A stretch of DNA of 64,000 nt from Piper betle (GCA_033002965.1 JAURVB010013950.1:124001-188000), one strand, 5' to 3'; shown: positions 49,102-61,928, counted from the stretch's first letter. Numbers and translations: made by a program. The notes: generated by a model from the letters alone, not told the origin.

Positions 49102-49554
49102 TGTTGTATAAACTTTAACTTAACCACATTATACAGATGATAAAAACATCATCAATTAAACCTTTTTCAAATTAAATCATCAAGAAAATAGAACTTAATA
49201 ACAAATGCGTACCTAAATCAATAAAAGTAAAACGATTCTTGACTTCTTGAAATTTTGATCTTCCAAATTCAATACTAGTTCTCTAAATCCAGAGTTTCTA
49301 GATAATGAGATACCAGAACGAAAAACTATAGGGCAAATTTTGGGGACTATAACTGTATTTATCCTTATTTTTCATAATTCCAATTTAATCCATCATAAAT
49401 TAAAGATTATGAAAATAATATTTACACATATTTATCAATACTTATCTTAAATATTAATGACTCATTAATCTTAACTTTAATAGATCAATTTAATTTAGGC
49501 TCAAACCTTAATAATAGCATATGATACAATTATATATACATCCAAAATCCAACA
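49102..49554 (-). mobile_element. 3' LTR of a truncated Ty1-copia retrotransposon
   Basis: On the minus strand the segment begins TGTTGGATTTTGG and ends ACAACA, so it has TG...CA ends with a 5 bp inverted repeat (TGTTG/CAACA). It is preceded on that strand by the polypurine-like tract AAGTGGGAGAT, exactly where a copia 3' LTR should start. Length is 453 bp. The matching 5' LTR is not in the window. Confidence 0.75.
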
Positions 49555-50551
49555 ATCTCCCACTTAGACTATATATACAAAGACAATTGTATATTACCTT
49601 ATAAGCTCCAAAATAGCATACACTATTATTCCAAAAATAACAATATCATCCATTAATTAATGTTAATATAGGATCAAATTGATTTTTGTTATATATATCG
49701 TAATTAAACTCATCCATGGTCGCATATATCAATATAATTAAATGACATAGATCAAATATAAATGTATAGCATGAAAATTATATTAAATTTAATCTAAATA
49801 TGTCTATTTTCAACTGGTCTAACTTTATGAGATCACAAAAATAGAGTGAAACATATACCAAATACTCCAATTCACATAAAAGAAAAACAAATAAAATTCC
49901 TACTAAAGTAACATATCATCAAATAATATAACATCCAGATGAACAACATGCACATAGAAGACTTTGGGCAACAAATTATTAATAAACGGATCCGCAACCA
50001 TGGAGTTTGTCCCGATATGCTCTATAAAACTTTACCACTCTGAAGTCTTTCTTTTACAATAAGGAACTTGATCTCTATATATTTTAATTTAGATGAGCTC
50101 CTGTTGTTATTTGAATATAACACTGTAGACCGATTGTCACAAAATAATAAAGTGGTCTTTCAATATTATCAACAATGCGCAGCCCTGCAACAAAATTCAG
50201 CAACCATATTCCATGATTAGATACCTCATAACAAGCTATGAATTCAGTTATCATGGTGAAAGAAGCTATAAGTGTCTATTTAGCACTCCTCCAAGAAACA
50301 GCTACTCCAGCAAGCAGGTAGACATAGCCATAAGTAGATCGACGACTATCTTGACATCTAGCAAAATCGGCCTTAGAATACCCAATGACCTCAAGTGGAT
50401 CTGATTTATGATATGTAAGTATATAATGTTTTGTTCTCTGAAGATATCTCACGATTCTTTTGGCTGCTATCTAATAATCTAATCCCGGATTACTTAAATA
50501 TTTACTTAATATTCCAATAATATACGCAATATCTAAACGCGTACATACTTG
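49555..50551 (-). mobile_element. Ty1-copia retrotransposon, 3' part of pol (RT end and RNase H), broken
   Basis: On the minus strand the protein reads QVCTRLDIAYIIGILSKYLS, then AAKRIVRYLQRTK, HYILTYHKSDPLEVIGYSKA, DFARCQDSRRSTYGYVYLLA and AVSWRSAK, the classic end of copia reverse transcriptase and start of RNase H. Then come CYEVSNHGIWLLNF and frame-shifted remains of the RNase H tail to about 49930. Several stops and frameshifts are present. From 49555 to 49930 there is untranslated sequence up to the LTR. Upstream, gag, protease, integrase and most of RT are missing: the sequence stops at 50551 where a GC-rich element begins. Confidence 0.85.
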
Positions 50552-50815
50552 GCCGAGGGGGAGGGGCGGCGGGCCGGGTGTAGGGGCAGGAGAGGGGTGG
50601 ATTGAGGTGGCGGAGGGCGGAGGAGGGGGCCGCCGGGGGGCTGCGGCGGGGGTCGACCGCATGGGCCGCGGCGGGGCTCAGCCGGACGGCAGGTGCGGGC
50701 GGCGGAGGGTGGAGGGGAGGGATTTGGCAGAGTGATATGGGCCGTTGGATCGCGATTCAACGGCCCAGATTTGCAGCGCACCATAGCAATTATATATATA
50801 TATATATATATGTTA
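50552..50815 (+). mobile_element. GC-rich hairpin element next to (TA)n, at the copia break
   Basis: A G-rich body (50555-50725) is followed by a near-perfect palindrome: GGGCCGTTGGAT at 50739-50750, CGCG, then ATTCAACGGCCC at 50755-50766. Next come GCAGCGCACC and a (TA)n run (50790-50812). The architecture matches the 9.0-9.3 and 16.2-16.7 kb elements. It starts exactly where the copia coding sequence is lost, so either its insertion or a deletion beside it truncated the retrotransposon. Confidence 0.55.
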
Positions 50816-51492
50816 TATGAGTATCAATTTTATGTGCTAGGGGCAAGAAAAGTTTCCTACCCCAAATTTTCTTCTGGGCCATCCGAGACCAAAATTCATT
50901 GGTTTTTTAAAAAATTTTAAAATTTGATCTAAGCCGTCAGATTACAATGACGACCTTGATCATCGAGTCCCGCCGCAACGGCCCGCTGCCTATTGGGAGG
51001 CAGATTTATATGCTTTGTAAATTTTGGGCAAAATACAAGAGATTTTTCATATATTATAGAACATAATTATTAGTGGTTTTATGAAGGAATATGTTATTTA
51101 CACATGTTTCTTATCTGTTTGCTTAGGAGTCTTGAATTGGTGTTGCTGAATTAGGAGTCGTTTTCCAGTCACATTAGGATGGTACCCGTATTAGGCCTTT
51201 GCTTTTAATCTATATATGTGGCTTGAAATCTTCAATGTTAAGTAGTTTTTGTTCTGTTTGTCCCTCTGTTTTCTTATTGATGAGTCTTGTGCTTTTCCAC
51301 TTTCTTCGGGTTCTTCTCCTCCTGAGTATTTGTCTAATGTAGTGAAATGGTGGCAATAAAGGTCATGTTTATATTATTTTACAAGTTGCACTTTCATAAT
51401 TGTGGCCAGTATGTTAGTAGCCAGTCATCTGATCCTTCGTTTTTTAAGGGCAAAGCAAAACTAAAATTCGAGATGAGAGATCCTACCAAGAG
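50816..51492. other. intergenic DNA upstream of the coiled-coil gene
   Basis: No recognised gene. 51430-51492 may be transcribed leader or an earlier exon of the coiled-coil gene, but its frame has stops (for example CAAAACTAA). Confidence 0.3.
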
Positions 51493-52311
51493 ATGGTGGT
51501 TGCTCCAATGAGGCAAATGAATGAGGACAATCAAAATCTGATTTGGCTAAAAAATAAGGTTGCAAAGCAGCAACGTCACTCAAAGGCTTTAGAGCAAACC
51601 ATGGGTGTTATAAGCAGTCAACTTCGTCTTGCAAATGAAGAAAGAAACATTGTGAAACAGCGGGTTAAAATGCTAATTGAGGAGAACAAAGAGGAGGTAT
51701 TAGTTTTTGCCCATGCAGATGTCTAATTTCATTTTTTCTCTTGCCTCTAATCAAAACACATCACTCTTGTTTTAGATGGACTATATGGATAAGCTTTTAA
51801 AAGAAAAGATTGCTGTCATTTAAGAAGCTATAGAGGAGGAGGAAAGAGCTTTTGAAAAATCATGGCAAGGTGAGCGAAGAAAGGCAGAGCTTTACATAGA
51901 TCCCTTGGAAAACAGGGAAGATCAGAAGCATCGGTATTACTTTTTACCCTCACATCGAATTCTAGTGTTTGCAATTATGAAAGATATATAGTTTCATCGT
52001 TCGGAGAAGCTTTTTACCTGTATCCTCACGTAGAGTCTTATATACACTCGCATTGAATCTTACATAGGTTACATGGATGCTTTTAAGTTTGAATAAGAAA
52101 ATGCAAGTAGAGTAGATTTAAAAGGAATTTTATTCTTTTTTGCAGCCAAGATGAGATGACAAGGTTGATAAAAGGAGTCACAGAGTTTGAGGCGGAGAGA
52201 GAAAAGCTTATGACAAACCATACAGAAAAAATGACCGAACAGAGGAGGCACGACGAGGAACAAGTTCAGTCAGAGAGAGTTTGGCGATGCCATGGCTCAG
52301 ATGATAGAAAA
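51493..52311 (+). pseudogene. three-exon coiled-coil protein gene or pseudogene with one internal stop
   Basis: Exons 51493-51696, 51776-51933 and 52146-52311 have good GT/AG borders and compatible phases. All three translate to charged heptad-like sequence: MNEDNQNLIWLKNKVAKQQR, RLANEERNIVKQRVKMLIEE, then MDYMDKLLKEKIAVI, a TAA stop at 51821-51823, EAIEEEERAFEKSWQGERRK, and QDEMTRLIKGVTEFEAEREK. The match of frame across three exons shows that this was a real gene; the one stop is in place of a Gln- or Glu-type codon. I do not recognise the family; long coiled coils are too general to name. Both ends of the gene are uncertain. Confidence 0.5.
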
Positions 52312-53380
52312 GTACGAGCCTCACTCTTAGTGACTTTTGTTCCAAATCCCAGGAACCATGATCCTAATTCTATTAAGTAGCATAGCAATAGCAAAGGATA
52401 CCTCGTAGATGAAAAAGGGCGGTGGAAAACAATGATAGCACAAGCTCTTGTGACGTTGTTCCCTCGTCAACCGAAAGTTTGTTGTTGTGTCGGAACTTAA
52501 TTTTGAACTAGGCATGGGTAGGCGATGAGAATGCAAAATTTCATGCTTCATAATGTAATTGTACTGCGCATCTGCCTTTTTGCGAACCTCCTCGTCGCTG
52601 AATTCGTAAGATATGACATTGGGTTAGCACTGAACGGCTTCTTGTCGAAGTTGAAACCTGGCTGTCACCCATATTATTTACCTCTCCCCAAACAGCTACC
52701 CCTTAGTTCTTCAAGCGCAAAAAGATAAGTAAAACTAACGGGCCCACGCGTTATGAAATACATTGCTATACTGGAAAAATAAACACACACAAACGAACAT
52801 CATATCGCATAACTGAAAACCATGCTTTACCGTAGATATATATATAGATTCAGACCTAGTCACCTTTCTGAAAATTGAAGAATATGATGCTATGATGATT
52901 GATAACCACCTTACCAACACACTAAAATTATCTAATTAAAACGACCGGACAACAAACCTACTAATAAAATATACTTCAATCTGAACTGAAAATCAAAAAG
53001 AATAAAATAAAATAAAATAACGAGGCTCAAATACTCGCACGCTCTTATGACACAAATCTGTCCAATCTCTCATTATCAAGCATTAGAGGCAGAAGACCCC
53101 GAAAAAACCTCTTCTAGATTTAAATCACCAGCAAACCTTCAAAGCGCCACATTAGATACAATGAATATTTCCAAAAGATTACTCTAAACCATAAAATTTT
53201 GCTGCATTACAGGATATGGCGACGTACAAGATGTTCTTGTCAAAGCCCAACTATTAAACACAACTAAGAAAAAGAAAAATATGTTTGAGCCAACAGACCA
53301 AAAACAATAATAATATCACCTGCTTTAATTTTTTCTTTACAAAATCAAAAATTAATTTCCTGGGTCGTCTAAAATTACGA
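52312..53380. other. spacer between convergent coiled-coil and CLPTM1 genes
   Basis: It holds the possible 3' part of the coiled-coil gene (to about 52700) and the 3' untranslated region of the CLPTM1 gene on the minus strand (upstream of 53381 in + coordinates). AT-rich, no recognised gene. Confidence 0.35.
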
Positions 53381-56300
53381 TCAGTTTGTTTTCTTCTCTG
53401 AAGACGACACTGCTTCGTTGGGATCAATAGAATTGGCATTATTGACATTCTTGTCCTCACCTCCAAAACCATATTCATTCACTCGCTTGCGATCAACTGG
53501 ATAAATCCACCTCTGATAGAGATAAATTAAGAAAATCACATCTGCATTTTACAAGGGAGAGAGAATGAGTGATCTGAGTTGAACCACCCAAGAAAATCCT
53601 CAAGCACTAAAATATATAAATCAATAAAAAGGCTACAAACCATCCCGGAAAACAGACAGGCGATGTAGTAAAGGCATTTTGATGACAAAAGCAAAGAGAT
53701 CATCCACAACAGTATTGAGAAACTTGTACGTCATTTGTCGCCATGGTAGATGTGCAACAGATTTCAGTTTGTAGTTAATAAACAGTTGTGGACACATCAT
53801 AATAAAACCTGTCAAAACATGATAACAATGCTACCAATGTCAGGAACAAATATACATAAGCTCATTTAAGCTTTCCATGTTAGCAAAGAGATCTATCACC
53901 AAAATATCAGCCAAACAAGACCCATTGATCATAATTCAGAAACATTCCATGCTTTTTTCCCAAGATTTAGATAAGAATCATCCATCATGATGCATCGGAA
54001 AGGGAATTTAAGTTCATTGAAGAGTCAACTCTCTGAACAGACTTTGTATTTCAGACGTCTCTAAATATGATCCTCTTACGGGTGTGAAGTTCTAGGGTTA
54101 AGTGAGCTAAGCAAAATATCATCAAAGAAGAACTTACCAAACATATAAACACAACTGGTCAGTGAAGAAAGGATCCAAGAATACCAGCTTTTATGACGCT
54201 CATATATTAGGGAATATACCGAAGAGCACGCTACAAGGAAGAAAAGAACATATGATAGATACTTCATGGCAAGGTCATCATATTCCTTTGTCTTATTTTT
54301 AGCATATGATTCACGATCTCGGAACCTCAACATCGGAATCTTTCCACTGCGATCAATCTGAAAAATAACCACAATGTTAAATCTCCATCATTCCATTTAG
54401 CACATTTGGATGTCATGTGCAGTTATTATAATGAAAATCAAGATAACATTGGAAAATGAAGCCATGAAATAATATGGAAATAAGATTTGAAAATATTTTG
54501 TGGAAGTGTTACAGCTAGGTTATATAAATTAAAACACTTAAAAAAAACAGCAGTAAGTGGTAGGCGTCAAATTCAAGTATAGAGAAGGGGTAACCATCCG
54601 AATTGGAATCAACAAAGGGGAAAGGGAGAAATAAAGGCAAGAATCCTCGGAAGGGGAAGAGGATGTGGAATCGACCAAATTTCATTAATCATCAAAACTG
54701 TTAACAACAAAGGGAAGTGTAATACAGTGCACCCCTAAACCCTAAATAATATATTTTACATAAATATCAACCCTACAATGGTGGGGAAAGTCTACTCTTT
54801 TAACAGACTGTAGATCAGTATTTGATCCAAAAAAATACAGATCATGTGGTCAATATATGTTAAGACCAATAAAAAATCATATCTGGATAAACATAGGCAA
54901 ACATCCATTGGAAAAACAACATGGGGCACACATAAATTCCTCCCGACATAATGCAACTACCTGCCCTTGGCTCCAACATCATGTAGATTAGATGGTTCAT
55001 CAGTTTGCCTAAAAGCTAAATCTATTTGGAAACTGAAAGTACCTTGATAGCAGCTGCCTAATTTAAATGTTAATACGTTAAATCAAAATCTTAAGAATTA
55101 CACTACAATTTCCTTAATTGGCTACTTAATTCAGCTAGAAATCAATGGAGTCAATCCCCTAATCAAAATTGACAATTCAGCCTAATACTGATAATTGGGA
55201 AGGGAAATTTGGTTTTCAAATCCTCTAAAATATTTAATTAGTTATCAAAACTGTCTACAGTTAAACTATCATGAGAAATCCTACCACTTACTTCTAAACA
55301 CTAGTGAAAAAGCTACGAAATATATAAAAATTAGTGTACAGGCATAAGTTCCCTAACACTAAAGAAACTGCTGACAATATCCTAGTATAACTCCATTATG
55401 CTGCATCATCCTATCTTCTTCTCGACATTAGCACAATAACCTCTACAAGAGTAACTACTAGAAACCGCAGCACGTTTTCTGTGCACAACCAGAATTGCAG
55501 AATAATAGCTTCCATTTATTAAATAATCTCTATATTTACCTCCACATGCATTGCTTTCCCAATCTTCCAGAACTCAATGCAACAACCAATGCCAGAACTT
55601 GCAATGATCATCCAGGAGGTGTCATTATCAAGTAAATAGAGGAAGACAATGAGCTGACTTATAAAACTCACAACCACCGATTTTGCAGAAAGTCCTTCCA
55701 TTGACTTATTTTTGTTCCAAAACTGAATATCTGCAAGGACATCCAACATAACAATAAGACATGCCCACCCAACAAAATTTGAAAAATATTGCATGAAAGG
55801 AACCATGTTTTTGCAATAACATACCATTTTTAAAAGCAAGAAAATCGAACACTGAGTGAAGCATAGATACCATGGCAGTGATCCCCAACAAATAGGGGCT
55901 TCCTTCCAAAAACACCCTCTGCCATAGTGATACAGTCTTGTCATTGCACAGAAAACGTCACATTGCATGGTGCTGTTAAAATAATAAAATACCCCAGCAA
56001 TAACATAATGCAATCCCCACAAAAAATGGTCATTTACAATGCAAGACACGGTGAAATGACTAACAATTACAGCAAGAAAGGAGGTCTATACTACCCTATT
56101 CAGGAAAAAGGCAAGTAGACATCCCAACTGAAAAGTTATTACACAGAACAATTATATTCTCTCTGCAGGAAGAATATTTGATTCAATAGAAACAGTTCTA
56201 TTTATTGTTTGAGATGTATTGTACAAAGACTCTAAAATCAGAACACTCGTTTTCTTTTTTTACATAGCTTATTATAAAAAAAGGCCAGGCACATTACCTT

Positions 56301-58980
56301 AAGTTCATCAGCTTCACCTTCAAGCATACTTCCATAGCTCTTCTGCATTTGGAACGACTGATCAATTTGAAGAAAAAGTTGCCATTTGGTCATGCTGATT
56401 GGACCCAGCTCTAGATGCAGTGGCAATTTTGTCACAGATTCATTCAGCATGATCAACTTATCCCTCAGAAGCCAAAACTCATTGAAGAATACTGTTGGGT
56501 AGTATCCATTAGCTTTCATATCAATGTTCAAGTCTGAACTTTCAGGTTAAAGAAATTCAAATGAAAAGCATGTTGTTAGAGAGAGCAGAACTACAAAAGA
56601 AAACCAAAAATCCAAGTATAAATTGAAGCCATCGTCCATTTAGCTTTATTTGAGGTAATTTTCTGAAGAGTCATCTATTGCCTGATCATTTATAATCAAT
56701 TTCACATTTGATCCTTTCACCAAATAAGATGGAGCTTAGTCCAAATTGACTTCAATCCAAATCTCAACTTGGAAATGGACATCTAGTTTCAGAAATCCAC
56801 AGAATGTGAAGTAAAGACAAGCATGTGTCCAATACAAGTTATGAACAAGCAAGAGAAAGCAGAAACAATGATCACAGACTACATATCCTATTGATAGTAT
56901 ACACCAACTTATTATAGAAGGGACACTTCATTTCAATCCCCAATGATCAGTCTCCCCTACGCACCTTGCCATCCCTCTGCCTCCTCTCCATATCACCCTC
57001 TACCCGGACCCTCGTACCTACTAGAAGAATATTCATTGTCCTGTCCAAAAGCCAAGTCAACTTATCCAATCAGATTTTTGTCAACTGCAACCAATCCAAC
57101 GTTTCTCAATAATTAATCGAAATTGTACTCAGAATTAGTATAAAATAATGTCAAAATCCAATAATTTTTTGAGAATTGATTGAAAATTGTTAACTCAGAA
57201 CATTAATTCTTCAACATGTGGTTTCATAGAATTGGATTGGTTGAATATGCAAAGTTTCCATACATTGCGAACTCCAAATCTGCAATACAATTATCGCAAT
57301 CAATTTCCAACATTAAATGAAATCACCCTGTAGACAGTCTCTTTAGAAGTTAGCATCAGATAAAGGTGTTATATATAATATTAAAAAGCTGCTTTGTCAG
57401 TGTTGCTTACAATATGGCTCAGCAACACACCATTACAGGGTTTCAAGAGTTTTGACTAACGATAACGCCACTCCAAATCTGCAATACAATTATCGCAATC
57501 AATTTCCAACATTAAATGAAATCATCCTGTAGACAGTCTCTTTAGAAGTTAGCATCAGATAAAGGTGTTATATATAATATTAAAAAGCTGCTTTGTCAGT
57601 GTTGCTTACAATATGGCTCAGCAACACACCATTACAGGGTTTCAAGAGTTTTGACTAACGATAACGCCACTCCAAATCTGCAATACAATTATCGCAATCA
57701 ATTTCCAACATTAAATGAAATCACCCTGTAGACAGTCTCTTTAGAAGTTAGCATCAGATAAAGGTGTTATATATAATATTAAAAAGCTGCTTTGTCAGTG
57801 TTGCTTACAATATGGCTCAGCAACACACCATTACAGGGTTTCAAGAGTTTTGACTAACGATAACGCCACTCCAAAGACTATTTGTTCAGTCCCTGGACAT
57901 TCTTTCTGCCACCAGGTTTAGAGTGTATGCTGAAGATGCTTAGGGCTATTCAACTCGGGCCATCTAGGGTGCAGTACTCAACAGCTTTGCCTAAGCACAA
58001 CGCTTGTATTGCTCTCCACAACTCCATTTTTTGTGGTTTAGGCTGCTTCCATTTTGCTCGCTGCTACTAAGGAATCACTTTTGCTTTCTTTTCACCTGGC
58101 TACCAAGATGATTCAATTTATAGGTTATCTCTTGCCTGCCCATGGATTTGGCAACAGACCGAAAGGCTAAACTGTTTTGGTATTCATTCATCAAGTTTTT
58201 TATGGGCTAAATGTCTTCCCAATCTGTCTCCCATCATACACAACTTGTTGCATATTCCATGTTCTTTACCAAACCAAATCTTCCTCATTTTAATAACAAA
58301 AAAAAATTCTGCAATTCACATGAAGTAGGAAAGACAACCAAGAAAAAAAGGGAACCAAAAAAGAAGCAGAGTGAGAAACCCAGGAAGAAATTAGAAACAC
58401 CAAATGCTCCATCTTTAAATTTAAATTGCCTAAGGCTGGCATAGAGCCCTCTTTTAAAAGGCAGCCTCCATGCTGTACAATATAACTTCCTAGAATTTAT
58501 AAACATGATCATGCTCCAAATTGCTTAAAAGACTTCTTAGAAATCCAAATTAAATCAATATTCCAATCTTTGAAAAACACCGAGATGTGATGTTATCTTC
58601 ATTGGGCTGCCCTCATTCTCATTAGATCAAATCATTATAAAAACCTATATAATATTTTAGAAATACCTGCACGATTCAAGAAACAAAAAGCCACTTATCA
58701 GTAACAACAACATAAAGGCCTTTACTCAAAAATGACCAGTTAAGCAAAAAACACATGCGTGCACACATATGCTGCGCGCACACACAAACACCCCCCCACC
58801 CCCCACCCACCCACGCACGCATGCACGCACACACACACACCTGCCAGCCCGCACGCCCGCCCGCCCGCCCGCGCACACACACACACACACCCACACCCGC
58901 CTGCCCGCCCGCATGCCCGCGCGTGCACGCACACACACACACGCCCACCCGCCCGCACGCCCGCGCACACACACACACAC

Positions 58981-59013
<33 letters not shown>

Positions 59014-61814
59014 ACACACACACATATAATTATGAATGCAGATCACCTCCGAGGCACATTTAAATAAAAACAAAACAAAAAATGAGAGTGAGAAACAATT
59101 TGTAGCTATTGCCAACCTTCATGGATTTTAGGCTGCAAATTCATGTACTGAAATATCAGAGGAGAGTATATGCAATATATACGATTTTCAAACTTTGAAA
59201 TATATAACTTGCTAGTATGTCCAATTTTTCCATGAAAAGCAAAAAACATATAATCTTTTTCAATTCAGGATACATCCAGCAATATTGGGAGGAACTGCGT
59301 TATGTGTATACCTGTGTAATGAGTTAAAAAGAAAAAATTATGCCAAAATATCTTTCATCAAGAGCATTAAAAAAAACTTTTAACTACCAAATTCTAAAAT
59401 AAATGAACAAGTTGATAATACTGTACTATCTAAACAAGTAATAGTCACAAGTAAACGACAAGATGTTGGCTGGATACCCTCAAAAAAATTAACTACAGTT
59501 AAAATTTTCGTAGGAAATCACACCTTGTAAAGTCGTCAAGTAGATTAATTGTAACATTAGGCTTCCAAAATGACACCCATTCAGTTAAGCCTTCATCTTT
59601 AGAATTGACTAGAGTATCATCGATAGTCTGCAAGACTAAACAGACATTAGGTAGTGACAAAGAGGCCGGAATATGAAAGAAAAAGTTTTAGATGCATTAA
59701 TGGAATTTTCTCTTCTCATTAAATTCTTCTCTTCTATATTCTACGTCAATCTTTTGTTCATTGTACATGTTCTAACAGCTCAAATCCCTACCAACAGAGT
59801 TCTTATGGTTAGTCAAGTTTTGATTCCACTAATATTGCATCCTACTACCATGGACAGCATTACCTAACTTCCACAGTAACAAATTGGGATGAATTATTGT
59901 AAAAATTTCCCCATTTATTTACCTATTTATGCATAATCCATCATCAAGAATATGATTATCTGTTTTTACTTCAAAACAAAGATGCAATGCTTCCATGTAG
60001 CACATTCTAGTTAAATTGTATGAGGCTTTCATTCAGTAAACATTATATCATAAAATAAACACTAAATACAAAAGGCGCAAATACATTTGTGGAACTTTTC
60101 CATCCTATATTCATTTAGGAAATGAACTCTTGCAACTACAACTACCGTGGATCTCTTCTCATTATTGTGACCAAATCAGGGGACTAAATGTCAACATGGC
60201 ATGAGGCTGATAACTTTTTGCCATAGGCATATTAAACAAAAGATGTAGAGACAACAGATTAAAGAAACCATATGTTGTATGGCACACTAAGTGTAAAACA
60301 ACACTACTTGGTGTCAAAGCTTGGTGGCTCAAAATTACAACAGATGTTCTCAAAACAAAACAATTATCTAAGAATTGACAAAACTCAGACCTCTTGTAGT
60401 CCATCACCATCTTTGGAGTCGGTGTTTCGCAACAAACTTCTTCTTTTATCAGCTCTGGATTTTGGGTAATAAGCAACAACAGCTGGAACATAAGAAATAC
60501 TCTGGTCAAATAATACCATCATTGTCCTTTTCTAAAGTAACGTAACCCCAAGCAACATTCCTTGCCTCGAAAAAATGTTCTTTTCCATCAAAGAAAAAAG
60601 TTGACAACAATGGGCTAACACATACAATGAGTTCTTCCAAATGCTGTGAATGGCCGATATTCAGGGTCGGTGGGGTCTGGTGTATAGCCAGAACGAGCAA
60701 AGAAAACATGAGCAAATAGAGAACCATTGTGCTTAACAGCCTACATGAATAGGAAAAAACGCTTGTATCATACTTTTGAAACAACTTTAACAAAAAGTTC
60801 ACAATAAATGGTGCGCAAAAGAATACCTCTGATGGAGAATACATCAGAGAAAGAGACCTAGAACCACCAGGCCCCCAAACCGCATATGGAATATTTGTCT
60901 CATGCCATACCAAGGCATCCTCATTACCAAAGTCATTAAACTTTTCATGTTCGGATATATAAAGCCACATATCCTGGAATTAAAAACATGCCCACAAAAA
61001 TATGAGATAACTACATCTATTACTGAAAAAAAAATCATGCATCCAAAACCCAAAAGAAATGATCATCCAAAGAAAAGCCATAAATATGATCACAAAACAT
61101 ATTCATAACCAGAAAACATGCATCATACACTCAAAAGCAATTAACATAACAGCCATAAATTTGAGATATAAACCACAAATTGCTTAAAACCCTGCATCTA
61201 ATAATTAAAAGAACAGCCATAATTATGGGATAAATTACCTCAATAAATTGAAAAGCCATGCACCTCATAATAATAAGAAAAACGAGTCATCAGAAAAAGA
61301 ACCGCATGCAATACTTAAAAAATTATGCATGCATCTAATATACAATGAAATTAATAATCACAAAAAGAAGCGGCATAAACATTGAGAAAGCGCATAAAGA
61401 ACACTACGAACAACAACCATCCAAAGATCAAACGCACAACTAGCGAAATTCAAAACGCAGATATCAAAACACCACTAAATTGATTTTTTTTAAAAAGAAC
61501 TATTTCAAATCAGGAAAAGGCCAAGGGCATGGCTAAATCAAGAGCAGAGCAGAATCGAACATAGTGAACGAAGAATAATAATACAAGGAGTGCAGAGGGA
61601 AGGAAGCGGGACGAACGAGAGATTCGGCCTTGAAGAAGAGGTTGGAGAGTTGAAGGGAGGGTTCGGAGGGTTTCTTGGGGGTGAAGAACTTCATGGCGAA
61701 GTACCATAGGACGGCCATCCTGATGATGCCGGCCAAGCCCTGACCAAACCCTTGCCGCTGCTGCTGCTGCTGAGGCTGCGCCGCCGCCGCCGCAGCGGCC
61801 GGAGAGTCCGCCAT
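53381..61814 (-). CDS. CLPTM1 family membrane protein (cleft lip and palate transmembrane protein 1 homologue)
   Basis: Multi-pass membrane protein, probably of the endoplasmic reticulum; animal CLPTM1 affects receptor trafficking, and CLPTM1L is a lipid scramblase. Twelve exons join in phase: 61814-61617, 60973-60827, 60740-60626, 60482-60391, 59627-59524, 59311-59274, 56533-56298, 55918-55825, 55730-55540, 54357-54138, 53808-53641 and 53541-53381, giving 587 aa, the usual plant length. Start MADSPAAAAAAAQPQQQQQR, then GIIRMAVLWYFAMKFF (membrane segment). Conserved blocks: DMWLYISEHEKFNDFGNEDA, HVFFARSGYTPDPTDPEY, ISMTKWQLFLQIDQSFQM, PYLLGITAMVSMLHSVFDFL, IQFWNKNKSMEGLSAKSVVV, ERHKSWYSWILSSLTSCVYM, QLFINYKLKSVAHLPWRQMT, and LYQRWIYPVDRKRVNEYGFG near the C terminus. 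An upstream ATG at 61973 is in frame but 53 codons earlier and not family-like. All borders are GT/AG and no frame break is seen. Intron 6 (59273-56534) carries a tandem triplication and a microsatellite. Confidence 0.96.
57272..57868. repeat. three tandem copies of a 199 bp unit inside a CLPTM1 intron
   Basis: CTCCAAATCTGCAATACAA begins at 57272, 57471 and 57670, and CTCCAAA recurs at 57869. The three copies are nearly identical (for example one C/T difference in ATCACCCTG/ATCATCCTG), so the duplication is recent. It lies within the 2.7 kb intron between the exons ending at 59274 and starting at 56533 (minus strand). Confidence 0.95.
58758..59028. repeat. GC-rich (CA)n / CCCG compound repeat in a CLPTM1 intron
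   Basis: Alternating ACACAC runs and GCCCGCCCGC blocks (58775-58980) are followed by TATATATATATG, a (TG)n run and ACACACACACATATA (58981-59028). The end is thus an inverted TG/CA palindrome around 59000-59025. Long open frames on both strands here (His/Thr/Pro-rich or Cys/Val-rich) are artefacts of the repeat. Confidence 0.95.
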
Positions 61815-61915
61815 CGGGTACGAGATCGGTCGACGAGACGCCGATGCCGAGGTGGAGAACACTAAAGAAATAAGCAACAAAGTGGGAACGTGGGATTTCC
61901 ACGTCAAAACAGACG

Positions 61916-61928
61916 TATATATAAATAC
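61916..61928 (-). promoter_or_regulatory. possible TATA box of the CLPTM1 gene
   Basis: On the minus strand the sequence reads TATTTATATATAC about 100 bp before the start codon at 61814, a suitable distance for a short leader. Motif and position only. Confidence 0.4.

Noticed and set aside
58726..59115. Overlapping open frames of 78-129 residues on both strands, Cys/Val/Arg-rich or His/Thr/Pro-rich
   Set aside because: They are translations of a CA/CCCG repeat inside a CLPTM1 intron.
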